DNA from: Dillenia suffruticosa
Lineage: Eukaryota > Streptophyta > Magnoliopsida > Dilleniales > Dilleniaceae
Length of the DNA: 64,000 nucleotides
Assembly (NCBI GenBank): GCA_033439265.1
Contig: JAVTVX010000013.1
Location: forward strand, 22,424,500 to 22,488,499
Reading direction: 5' to 3'
Shown: piece after piece, positions 11,501 to 22,325 of the stretch
Layout of the letters: each line of letters opens with the position of its first letter
Position numbering within the stretch: position 1 is the first letter of the stretch
Notes under the pieces: generated by a model
The model's database searches: none
Seen by the model: the letters and a program-made list of their open reading frames with translations, nothing else
Told to the model about the DNA's origin: nothing
Made by a program: the position numbers and the translations under genes

Positions 11501-11564
11501 CATTGTCGTACATGGACATGGGTTTCGAAATACCCAGATGGTCATGGAGAAGCAATATGAGAAT

Positions 11565-11596
<32 letters not shown>

Positions 11597-14500
11597 AAAA
11601 AGAAAAAAAAAAGCAATGTGAGAAAAAGAAAGTTATACAAAATCAAGGAAAAAATGGTGAAAAACATCAAGGTAGTATATTCGTCATATCGAGAAGAATA
11701 TGTCAGTGGCTATTAGGAGCTACATAAATGCAGAACATCATGGCGACAAAAAAAAAAAAAAAAAATTGTGGGTTGAAGAAGAAGAAGAAAAATATCTCCA
11801 TTGACCATCTTTTCACAAAGTAAATTGAGAGAGGGAAGAAAGAAAAGGGAAAAGAAGAAAAAAAAAAAAAAAAAAAAAACAAGAAGTAAAAAAAAAGATA
11901 CTTCCTGGGGTGTGTGAGTAGGATAAATATTTTGACCTCAATATTTTTCCTAGCATAAGAGAAGAGGTAAGGGAGGTGGGGTAAGACTTTGGGAGAAGTG
12001 TTCCCCGACAGATACTAAAACAACTGAATAGAAGCATATGGAAAACTTTATGATACCAGCTTTTGATTATATCAAAATTCCACAGCACGAGAGCAAATAA
12101 CTATTAAGAAATTTGCACAAAGATGGACAGGTATAAAATGACCAAACTAAGAACATAAGAATTAGCAGGAAGTATATATGCTGTCATAACAGTCGTGTTC
12201 ACAACGATGCCAGATCTTTAAAGACTAATCAGAAATATATAAACTCAAACCTGCAAAACAGAATAACCAGAGTCAGCAGCAGGTAAATTGTCTTTCTCCG
12301 ACAGATAAGTCATTGACTCTGCAAGTAACTGCTGAGGAGAATCATGAGATGCTACACTGTTCCGAGGTTCTTGGCCAACAGCTTCAAGCAAAAGTAAATT
12401 TGCATTGTCATCATCTTCACTTGCTTCAGAAATCGCATGCTTTTGTTTATTGGGATGACCCGCCTCAATGTTGCTAACCTTTTGGCTGTGGCTCATATGA
12501 ATTTCCCAAGAAGCATGACCACTTTCCCTCTTTGTGTGAGATGGAGAATGAGATTTCTTGCTACTGGATCTTACTTTCTGTGATGGACCTTCTCCCTTGT
12601 TCACCAATTCCTTGTTCCTTCCTTGACTAAAGGTATCTTTTGACATTATGAACTTGTCAACAACAGAAAAGTCTTGCAGCAAACTTGTTTTAGGACTTCC
12701 AAAGGCAGTTGAGGAAGCAGGAAGGGATCTCGATCCTGATAAATTGTTGATGCATCCATCCTTCCACCCATCCTTGCTACTAATGCCAACGGGACCAACA
12801 AAATTGCTCATAGCTAGTCTTTCACAGGTTCTAGCTTGTACAGTCATTGCAGCCAAACTCTCTGGCCCATTTTCCCTATCAGAATGAGCAAGCATTTCAC
12901 CCAATGTACTGCCCCTTCCAACCATGTCCATATCTTGGGACCTGTGAGTCATCTTCCACCTCTCTGAGAGCCTCTTCTTAGCCTCCCTATTTACCGCGGA
13001 CTCAGTGGAGCGGGATGAAGCCGATCTGTATCTGTTCTTCCAGTCAAAGGATTTTTCAGAACTCAAAATTGTTGTATCAGAGTCACTTGCAGATTCACTT
13101 CCAGAGTAACATGAACTCTCATCCCCAGCATATCCCCTGTATTTGGAGACCAGCAAACTGACGGATCTTCCACTTAAACTGTGCTTCATTTGCTTAGTAA
13201 TTTCCTTTGCGAGTTCTCTAGATTCTTTTGAATCATGCCCAGAAATTCCCACATCATTATGCATGCATTTTTTTTCCTTTGGCTCTACATCCCTGTTGCC
13301 AACAGAAATAAAATCAACATGCTTCCCATGTTCTGAAAGAAAAGAACCAGGAGCTGAAGAATTAGGTCTTCTAGCACTCTGTACCAATTTCAAATTTGGT
13401 TTCAGAATGACAATTCTTGTGAGGGGTGCAGTTGCACATTTTTCAGCTTTCTCCCCTACACGAGCTCTCGATGACTTCACAGAATCATAGGAGCAACTTT
13501 CATAGGAGCACCCAGCAGGACCATGTTGATTTTTGAGAGGGTAACCAACTTTATCTTTTCGTACAGTATCTCTGTCCAAATTTCTTCCAATACCATTCTT
13601 TGAATAAACTGATGAGCTCATTTCCAGTGACTGAGCAAAATGGAACCTACCAGAGGCAGCATCAAGATGCTGCAAATGCTTTGTGAACAAGGAGTCAGCC
13701 TCCTGCAAAAATTTCACCAAAAGATTCATGTCAGAGTCTAAAAGCCTCCAATGCATCATGGAATTCCTTTGAAACATGAAGCTTTTCATTGGTTGAAAGA
13801 CGCTTGGCATCAAAAAATTTCTGTTGAATGAATACCTTCTCTGCTTCTGTGAGCTTTGGTTCTGCGTATCCTTGCAAGTGGGAGCTGACTCTTTCCACTT
13901 TTGATGTTTCCACAACTTCAAAGACATCTTTGTATACCTGTTGTTCCTTTCTGCTCTTCCTATAGGACTGGCCCTCACAAGATATTCCATCTATTTGGTA
14001 GTCTAGGGGTGTCACCCGACGTACGTAGTTTTCGGGGACCAGTTTCTGATGTTTATGAATTGACTGCTGAGATGGCAGTCCATCAAGACCCATCAATCGG
14101 GCAACAACACCAGGTGATCGCCCTCTATGTTCAGCTTCTTTAGATGAAACAACACCAAGTGACCGCCGTACATACTCGGCATCTTTTGATATCTCTTCTG
14201 CTAGCAACTTCTTGATTGGTGTTCCACCTGGATGTCGTGAAGAGGTCCTTCTCATCTCAATCGTCAACTGTAAAGAAAGACAAGATTGGATCAGCTCAAT
14301 ATAACATTATATGCTTCTGACATATCTAAGTAGAATTGCTTCAACATAAAACATTTCAATATCATCGGGCCACAAAGAAGTCAAATTGAAGGCTGTTCAA
14401 GCTGACCTTGGTTACTTTGGCTAGTTGAATGAGTCAAGTGAGTTTTAAATTAACCTACCTCTTTAATCAAGCCTAAACTAATGCTCAAGTTTTTCTCATT

Positions 14501-15427
14501 TAATAAATGAGACTCAAGATTGTTCTCATAAACAGCTCAATTAACTAATTGAACGTGCCAAGCAGGGTTAAAACAGAGCCAAGTTATGAGCTGTTTAGTA
14601 AAGGTTCACTCATCTGCAGTCCTACCAACAACTATCACAGCACAAAACACAAACAAAGGCAATCAAAGTAAACAAGAACTCACCAAATCCTCATCAGTGA
14701 TAGTACTACTGCAAGAACTAGACTGTGATTCTGATTTCCGATGAGTTCTCTGCTTCTGAACCATCCTGTTTCCTGGAAACAAATCCCAATGATCAATCCA
14801 TGATAACACGAAAAGAGAAGCAACAAACTGGGGTCCTTAATGCAAAATCGTTGGTAAATATACACAGAATCAGACCCCAGATGTACTCAGAGAACAATTA
14901 TGGCAAAAATGAGAGACAATAAAACCTAAACACAACAACCATAACGCTCTGGATCATCTACAAAATAGCAAAATTCAATCTGATGCCAAATTAGACAAAA
15001 ATCTGAAGTTAAAAAATGCAGATTCAGAATCCAAAGAATGACTAGAGAAACATAGCAATCAACATTCGAAAAACATAAAAAGGACAAACAGAACACCAAT
15101 TATATCTAATCATAATTACACAGCCATAGAAAAAGACAGCACGAAATCATGATCAGAGAAACCACTCCAGAAAAAGGAAAAAGGCACACTACACACACAC
15201 ACCCCTAATGCAATCAATTCCACTCAAAAACCCTCATTAACAAAAGAAAAAGCAACAACACCAAAACCTAAAATTCATCCTAGCTAAAATGAAGCTCTAC
15301 ATTTCACCAACATAGGAGAGAGGGAGACAAAGAGAGAGAGAGAGAGAGAGAGACCTTTGCGATCAGAGACGGCGGTGATCGTCGCCGGAGACGCAGAAAG
15401 AGAATTCCGTTTCTGAAATCTCTCCAT
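8563..15427 (-). CDS. TRM/LONGIFOLIA-type protein (DUF4378), with apparent one-base frameshift
   Basis: Five coding exons on the minus strand: 15427-15355, 14772-14684, 14267-12251, 9995-9809 and 9185-8563 (stop TAG). All introns are GT..AG with matching phases. The N terminus reads MERFQKRNSLSASPATI. Near residue 109 is the VARLMGLDGLP motif shared by TON1-recruiting-motif (TRM) proteins, preceded by GTPIKKLLAEE. The last exon carries the DUF4378 domain (about residues 840-985), ending VIGREIERMLLDDLCGEIYAL-like. TRM proteins bind microtubules and recruit TON1/PP2A to order cortical arrays and shape cells (family knowledge). The reading frame breaks in exon 3: the run AAAA at 13740-13743 has one base more than the family pattern DALEALDSDMNLLVKFLQ allows. 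With one A fewer the protein is 995 residues. This is either a sequence error or a recent lesion, since everything downstream stays open. Confidence 0.88.
10858..10889. repeat. T/G homopolymer tract in TRM intron 4
   Basis: A T run is followed by a G run of about 13, a single A, then more Gs. It lies inside the 2.25-kb intron 9996-12250. Such tracts often have uncertain length in assemblies. Confidence 0.8.
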
Positions 15428-16590
15428 CAAAACTCAAAAATCAGAAGAGAGAGAAAAAAGAGACATTATCTTCAGTCCTAAGTTGGTGTCTTCGAGAATC
15501 TAAATTTATTTAGATCGGAAATATCGGGGAAAAGCACACGCGAGTGAATCGAGAGAGAGACAGAGAGAGACAGAGAGACAGAGAGACAGAGAGAGAGAGG
15601 AAGGATCCGAGGAGATTACAAACCCTACAAATTTTTTCACCTCAGAACTTCTGACTCAAACCCTAACAAAACAGATCTTAATAATTTTCAGATGCCAGAG
15701 AGAGAGAGAGAGAGGTGTTTCATGCAACGGAGGAGAGAGAATGATGAGAGAGAGAGAGAGAGAACGGCGGGCATTAATATCGACCCGTTGGAACCATCAG
15801 GTAACTTACGCACAGAGGCGCACACACATACTCTCTCTCTCTCTCTGATTTTGAACTTTCAAATATCGAAATCCCGTCCCAACACAAACGCTGCGCTGCT
15901 ATTTCATCCTCTCAGCGCGGGCCGGTAGTGTTACCATGAAGGCAAATATAAAACAGCGATTTTCAAGAGGACCCCATCAAAACGGTGTCGTATGATTGAC
16001 GTGAGACCTACCCCACCACTTTCCTCCTTTTAATTTAAAAGTTATTTATTATGTACATATCGGTGGGGTATGGTTTTTTATTAGTTTAGCACCTTTCAAG
16101 TTAATTTATATTATTTATAATTAGCCTAATTTATATATATAGTTGGGAGGTTTTGTCCAAATTAAACTCAATTTAAATTAATATTAACATATTGAGTTTA
16201 ATGATTTCAAGTTAAATAACCTTTTTTTTTTTGTTTTTGGAGGATTCCTATCCTTCGTGTAAGGCCTTGGGCTTTTGATTCCCACGAAAAATTTGTGCAT
16301 GGCGAGCAAAATATAGTAACAGAAGACAAAATCATGGTTAGAATACATCAATAGCTTCGAATTAAAAGGACGAATATTGTGAACAGTAGTCAATTATTCT
16401 GTTTTATTTAATGATTGGTTTCCAACTTCCAAATGATCACTTGGCAACCTGCAAGTTAAGTTTTGATTTTAACTCATGGGAGTGATATCAACAAATTAAT
16501 CATGGGTAAAACTTAGATAGAGGGACAAGTGTATCAAATATGGGAATACCAAAAAAGATTTTCTCTTTCTTTTCTTTTTTTTTTTTAGAA
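15428..16590. other. TRM 5' flank with GA repeats, then AT-rich intergenic
   Basis: GA-rich tracts at about 15552-15600, 15698-15714 and 15742-15762, with a CT block at about 15832-15846, sit immediately upstream of the TRM start. They probably belong to its 5' leader and promoter. The region around 15770-15990 is GC-richer than its surroundings. No other gene seen. Confidence 0.5.
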
Positions 16591-16595
16591 TGGAC

Positions 16596-16752
16596 CGTTA
16601 TCTAAAATCATACTATAATTAATCTGATCTGAACTATTGTCAAATTCTTTTTAGAAAAACTTTCGTAACGTAATTTTTTTTATTTTCAAAATTTAAACAT
16701 GAATCTTGATTAATGAATTTTATATCTTTTTCGGTAATCCAATTGTTCATTT
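16596..16752 (-). mobile_element. Decayed SINE-like copy
   Basis: It shares the order of landmarks with the other copies: atctaaaatcat, aattaatctgatc, gtaacgtaattttttttatttt, cttgattaatgaatttta, cggtaatccaattgttc. No target duplication recognised. Confidence 0.5.
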
Positions 16753-16933
16753 ATAAAAAGATTTTCCCTTTCTCTGTCTAAGCTGCAACGTGGGGAGAGA
16801 GAGAGAGAGAGAGAGAAACACGTACCAGTAGTTGATGGTCCATTTCATTAGGTTCTAATTAGACATGGTTTGAGTTAGAAGTTATGCTCATTTAGGCTCA
16901 TAGGCATCAATCACCCAAATAAGAGCTTCGGAA

Positions 16934-16977
<44 letters not shown>

Positions 16978-18454
16978 TTAGTGATGCACGCATACTACTC
17001 CCTCACTCCATTATTTTCACATGAGTTTGCTTTTTCCATTTATGAGGATTTTATCCTTTTTTATTTTCTTCCTCAGAAAGTATTGTGAGGTTGACAAGAA
17101 GATACTTTAAAAGACTTCCGCTACTAATCAGAGAGAGTTTATAATGCCAATATAGGAAGGAAGCATTGAAAGCTACTCTTGCACCCACGAAACCTTCAAT
17201 GACATTGCATCAAAGATTGGACATGGAGAGAAAAGTGCAGAATTTTTCTAGATTAATTAAATGCAAGGCTTCACCATTTATCCACGCCTTGTGTTTCGGC
17301 AAAATCCATGAGAGTGGACAAATTGGAGACAACGACATGGACCAAACAAGAGAGAGAATCTTTTTTTCTTTGAAAATTTATCATCTATGGGAGTGACTCG
17401 ATCCTGTGCTAGCCCTAGCCAACATCTCTAGCTTCGGTTTTGTTTCTTTTTTCCTGAAGTTGACTCCTCTTCTTTGTTTTGTTTTGTATGGAGGGAGGAA
17501 GATTGTTTGGCCCAATGAAGTCCCCAGGTTTTTTTTTTTGTCCCAAACATTGTCTTGTCTAATATTATTTTTAAATATTTTTACCATTTACAAAGACTTC
17601 AAGTGAGAAGATTTCAAAAAGACTTAAATGCTAATAATATTTGTTGAATATTGAGATAGAGCTCATTTGTTTTATTTATATGAGTTTTTTTTTTTTTTTT
17701 GGGATAGGTAATAAAAAAATATAAAAAAAAAATCTTTAATTAATAAAAAGTTATTTCAATAGAAACTTAAAACTCAAATTTTATCAGTGTACTGAATCAA
17801 AATTCCAGCATTATTTAAAGAGATTTTATTTTATTTTTTTGTAATTCAGTCTTATTTTATGAGAGAATGAAGAACGAGGAAGAGAAGCAAGAGCCCATTA
17901 AATAATTAACTCATAATTAAATTAAACTATTAATAAAAAGAAAATTACTATGGCAGTATTTATATGTTTGCGTGGTTGATGGTTGAGCCACTTTGGAATT
18001 CACTCCCTCCCAATTATTCTAATCTGCAACACTGAATCGTTGCTAGAAGACAACACCGGATCTTGTGAAAGTTTGCAATGTCATTTCTTGTTGAAAGCAA
18101 ATGTTCGAAACCAAATTTTAATTAAATATTGAGAAGACAAGCTAAAGTACAAACTCCCTGAAAAGGGCCTTAAACTGCGGGTGAATATGATGCGTGCAAG
18201 TAGCCAGACAGTAAATGCTCACCTTCCATCACCCAGCAGAAGAAGAAGATAAAAAATTGCCCATCCTCCATTTTTAATCATAGGCTTAACGTGGCATGCA
18301 ACCCCTACAGAGCATTGTTTTTCACCACCAATTAGTGTCGTTTTGTTCTAGGTTAGAGCCCGTATTATAGGTAGGCCATTACTTGGCTAAGAAATAAAAC
18401 GAGTGTAGGCCAACTTCGAAGTAGCATCTCTTATTATTTATAATGTGACTTATT
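16753..18454. other. Intergenic sequence with GA/CT microsatellites
   Basis: (GA)n at about 16796-16815 and (CT)n at about 16939-16973. Two overlapping small frames near 17166-17606 lack family similarity and codon character. No gene supported. Confidence 0.5.
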
Positions 18455-18615
18455 TTTTTATAATTAATTAATATTTAAAATTATAATCTGACTAATTTGA
18501 TTTGATATTATTACGATCAATTTAGAAATAACTCTTTAAATCTCAAATTTTAAATCTAAAACTTGAATAAACGATCTAATATCCTTATGTACTAAATCGA
18601 TTGTCTATTAATATA
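18455..18615 (-). mobile_element. Decayed SINE-like copy
   Basis: Landmarks ttataatctgactaatttgat, caatttagaaataactc, ctcaaattttaaatct and actaaatcgattgtc match the family order seen at 5285 and 16596. Confidence 0.5.
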
Positions 18616-19038
18616 TTATTGTATAATATTATAGCGTAAAAAGATGTGTTTTCACCGGTGTTAAATGACATTGAAGAAATGAAGCAGGAGTTCATTAATC
18701 ATAACATGTGCTTGATCAATTGGTTCATTAATCACCTAAGACCTCATCTTGTGTAATTCTGAAAAATTGCTAAGCATACTCTCACTTTATATTCCCAACC
18801 TACACTTGAGTGACGGGTGACACTTTTAGAGGAGAGGGAGGGGAAAAAAGGTAGGCAGCTATTCCTCATAATTAAAAAAATATATATTATAAATATTTTT
18901 ATTCGTAAAAATTACTGTTTTTGTCCTTCAAAATTATAATTCTAAATATATATTATATTTAAGTCACTTATGTAAATTTATTTTTTATCTGTAATTTCAC
19001 CATCACAGAATATTTGTTGCTTTGTGACATTGGCTTAT

Positions 19039-19457
19039 GATTCAATAATACTTTAAAACATTCATAGCGTATGGACTACCAATGGTACATTTACTATGTA
19101 GTATAAGAAAACGTCAAGGTAGTACCAACTTGCCCTTCCAGTGCAGACCCAAAAGAATGGTGATTGATTCAATAATACTCTAAAATATTCATAGCGCATG
19201 GACTACTAATGGTACATTTACCATGTAGTATGAGAAAACGTCATGGTAGTACCAACTTGCCCTTCCAGTGCAGACTCAAAGAAAGTACCAACAAGGCCTT
19301 CCAGTGCAGACTCAAAGAATGGTGATTGATTCAATAATACTCCAAAATATGCATAGCGCATGGACTACTAATGGTACATTTACCATGTAGTATAAGAAAA
19401 CGTCATGGTAGTACCAACTTGCCCTTCCAGTGCAGACCCAAAAGAATGGCGATTGTG
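19039..19457. repeat. Three-copy tandem repeat, unit 127 bp
   Basis: The unit starts gattcaataatact at 19039, 19166 and 19328. Copies contain atggtacatttaccatgtagtat and ttgcccttccagtgcagac. The second copy is followed by an extra partial copy of its own end (about 19278-19315, the cttccagtgcagactcaaag segment repeated), which makes the second period 162 bp. Copies are over 90% identical by eye. Confidence 0.88.
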
Positions 19458-19470
19458 ACTTTATTGTTGC

Positions 19471-20310
19471 ACCAAACCCGGTGAACAGGGAAGAAATCAT
19501 CTGAAACACTGTATGAACAATAAATACAGCTTGAAACCCTGAAAAGGAGCAAGGCCTCATAAAGTCACCCCAACGGATTGAGACAGAATATGCAGATAAT
19601 TACTTCTTTTTGGGGATACCGGTCTCGAACCGTGGCACATGCGGTCAGGCACATTAAGATTACCTTCCCCCGGGCCACATTTGATGTCCGAGCTTGGGTA
19701 TGCAGATAATTACTTCATGATCGGGTTACTATGATTTGTGGAATTGATCTAATCAAATGGGTTGGCCGGCCAACTTCTGGAGAAAAGTGCGCCAACCCCA
19801 CGTACCAATTTTGCCTCGTAATTAACAAGAAATGGGGATTGAGATTCTGACACCGGATTTTTTTTTTATTATCGGTACCAATATTTTATTTAATTAATTT
19901 AATTTAAATACTATAAAATCTATTTAAAAATTGATTTTCTTAAAATTTTTTATCATTATTTTTAAAACTTAAACTTAAAATTTTAAATTAAAAAAATAAA
20001 ATATTCGATCATAAAAAAAAAAATAAAATAAAGAATTTGATCGTGACACCAAACCCGGTGAACAGGGAAGAAATCTGAAACACTGCGAGTACAATAAATA
20101 TATCTTGAAACCCTGAAAAAGAGGCCTAGGCCTCATAAAGTCACACAAACGTATTGAGACAGAATGTGCAGATAATTACTTCATGAACGGGTTAATATGA
20201 TTTGCGGAATTGGTCTAATCAAATGAGTTGGATGGAACTTCGTGAGAAAGAGTGCGTGAACCCCACATGCCAATTTTGCATCGTAATTAACCAGAAATGG
20301 CCAGTAATGG
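19471..20310. repeat. Segmental duplication: 19471-19850 and 20048-20310
   Basis: Both copies begin accaaacccggtgaacaggg and share ggcctcataaagtcac, ttgagacagaat, gcagataattacttcatga, ggtctaatcaaatg/gatctaatcaaatg and the tail ccaattttgc.tcgtaattaac. The left copy carries a 92-bp insertion (19607-19698) absent from the right copy. A third, weaker copy of the tail lies at about 20640-20760. The spacer 19858-20045 is AT-rich and resembles a decayed minus-strand SINE. Confidence 0.82.
19607..19698 (-). mobile_element. Minimal 92-bp SINE-like insertion with 18-bp target duplication
   Basis: The 18-mer tatgcagataattacttc occurs at 19589-19606 and 19699-19716; the paralogous segment near 20169-20186 has a single copy (one mismatch) and no insert. 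Read on the minus strand, the insert has a perfect pol III B-box (GGTTCGAGACC) and ends ATCCCCAAAAA. That fits a tRNA-derived retroposon with a short A-tail. Its length is unusually small for a SINE, so a retroposed tRNA fragment is possible. Confidence 0.75.
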
Positions 20311-20769
20311 TGCAGCATATACGCATACCACATATCCGAGTCTATGCGTGTGCAATAAGATTATGTTTTCTCTCTCTCTTTTTTTTCTTTACTATAACTT
20401 TAATATTGCTTTATTCGAATCGATTACTACAGTGATTCCTTTTGAAAGATAAATTTCTTAATGAAAAACGCTCCATACACATGAGAGTTTGATAATTCCG
20501 ACGAGAGTTAAATCTTGATCATGTTCCCACATCTAATTGAATCAACCCATGTCAGTGTTTTCTCTCTCTTGCACTATCCCCGCTGCATGGGTTGATTACG
20601 CTAGAAGAATGAGTTTTAAATAAAAGTGAAGCACAAAACCAAAAGCAAAGTTGCCAATTTCACCTCGTAACTGCCTAGCAATGGCCTCCCAGCAAACGCA
20701 CACCATGTAATTTAGTCTATGCATGAACAATAAGATGATCTTCTGCATTGGGGGCCCTAAGGGTTTCTT

Positions 20770-21791
20770 TTTTCTTTTACCTTGACTTAACCATCACCCG
20801 TTATTCAGAATTTCATCCCGACTAATCAAGGTCGACTAATGTAAGACCTATTTTGAGTATGGATCTCCCAATATTATTTTCTCTATATCTAGAGAGAGTC
20901 AAAATCCTGACCTGATTAAAAGATGAAAATGTTCATCTCACCCACGTCAATAAGTGTTAGTACCCGAAGGCTTTCTATCACCATTGCCGGGCTACTTATG
21001 TGAGAAAACACTCGAGTGTGGACAGATGATAATAAGAACAACTAGGATTATTCTAGACGACACCTTTACTTCAACAAACACGGAAGAAAAGGCAATGCAG
21101 CGAGATCATTGTTGCTGTCCCCCAACCCCTGTAAAGAAAATTAAAGCCAAGTTCACTTCACATTCCACCAAAATCATGGTACTCTATCTTGGCCATTTTG
21201 TGAGCTACAATAGCTTCATCACAGAAAACATGTCAAAAGCTACAAACATTGCAGCCCCACCACCACCGTATGACAAAATCAGTACCTGGGCCACCATGAA
21301 TTTATAACTCAAACAAATTGAAGGTCATATTTCACACAAATTTATGCCACAAAACAAGCAAAAGTGGGATCAATCATTCATTTTCTAATTGATTTACTGA
21401 GTTTTCGCATACAGGAAAACATAGGGGAAACAGAAGACCAAGTCCTGCAGCACATAGTACAATCAAATTTATTTTAGTACCCATATAAGATCTCTACTTA
21501 CAGAAGACCAAATCCCGCAGCGGACAGCAATCAGCACGAACTGGTGGAACATTAAGCAGGCCGAATAGAATGGCATTCACCCCAACATTAATACCAAATT
21601 ATGATGCTCTATGATGCTACTGTGCACAAGAAAAGAAAGCAACACTTATTACTGCAAGATGATGAAATGTTCGAGGGAATAATTTGACAAGGAAAGTGTA
21701 ACCGAAGGGAAAAAGTAACGCCAATTGACATGGTTAAAGAGCATGATGTAGGTCCAATCTAGCTATAATTGCTTTTGAGTGGCCAAAAGCT
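20770..21791. other. Intergenic sequence
   Basis: A 117-codon open frame at 20954-21307 (+) has no family similarity I recognise and no start context of note. I do not call it a gene. Confidence 0.4.
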
Positions 21792-22325
21792 GACAAAAGA
21801 AATGCCATTTCGATATGCTAAACACTTCTTCTTCAGGCTTTTGGTCAGAGATTGAATATTCAGGAAAACTTGCACCTTCAACCAGAAATCATCAGCAATC
21901 TGAGGCATACAATCTTATACAAATATCACAGGTCATGCATATAGCACAAAGGACTAAAAGATGACAAAAGAAATGCCATTTTGATATGCTAAATACTGTT
22001 TCCTCAGGCTTTTGGTCAGAGACTGAATATTCAGGAAAATTTGCACCTTCAACCAGAAATCATTAGCAATCTTATGCATACAATCTTATACAAATGAGTA
22101 TCACAGGTCATGCATATGGCACAAAGGACAAAAGATGACAAAAGAAATGAAAAAAGAAATGCCATTTTGATATGCTAAATACTGTTTCATCAGGCTTTTG
22201 GTCAGAGATTGAATATTCAGGAAAACTTACACCTTCAACCAGAAATCATCAGCAATCTTAGGAATACAATCTTATACAAATGAGCATCACAGGTCATGCA
22301 TATAGGACAAAGGACAAAAAGCATC
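21792..22325. repeat. Three-copy tandem repeat, unit about 171-175 bp
   Basis: Units start gacaaaagaaatgccattt at 21792, 21963 and about 22137. Each contains caggcttttggtcagaga.tgaatattcagg, caccttcaaccagaaatcat and catacaatcttatacaaat followed by cacaggtcatgcatat. The third copy has a small internal duplication (aaagaaatg repeated) at its start. Confidence 0.88.

Noticed and set aside
12648-13490. Plus-strand frames within the TRM locus
   Set aside because: Antisense shadows of TRM exon 3.
19607-19698. Functional tRNA gene
   Set aside because: A B-box is present on the minus strand, but no cloverleaf or convincing A-box could be drawn; target duplications indicate a retroposed copy.
20954-21307. 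117-codon plus-strand open frame
   Set aside because: No recognisable domain or family, no codon or splice support, embedded in repeat-rich spacer.
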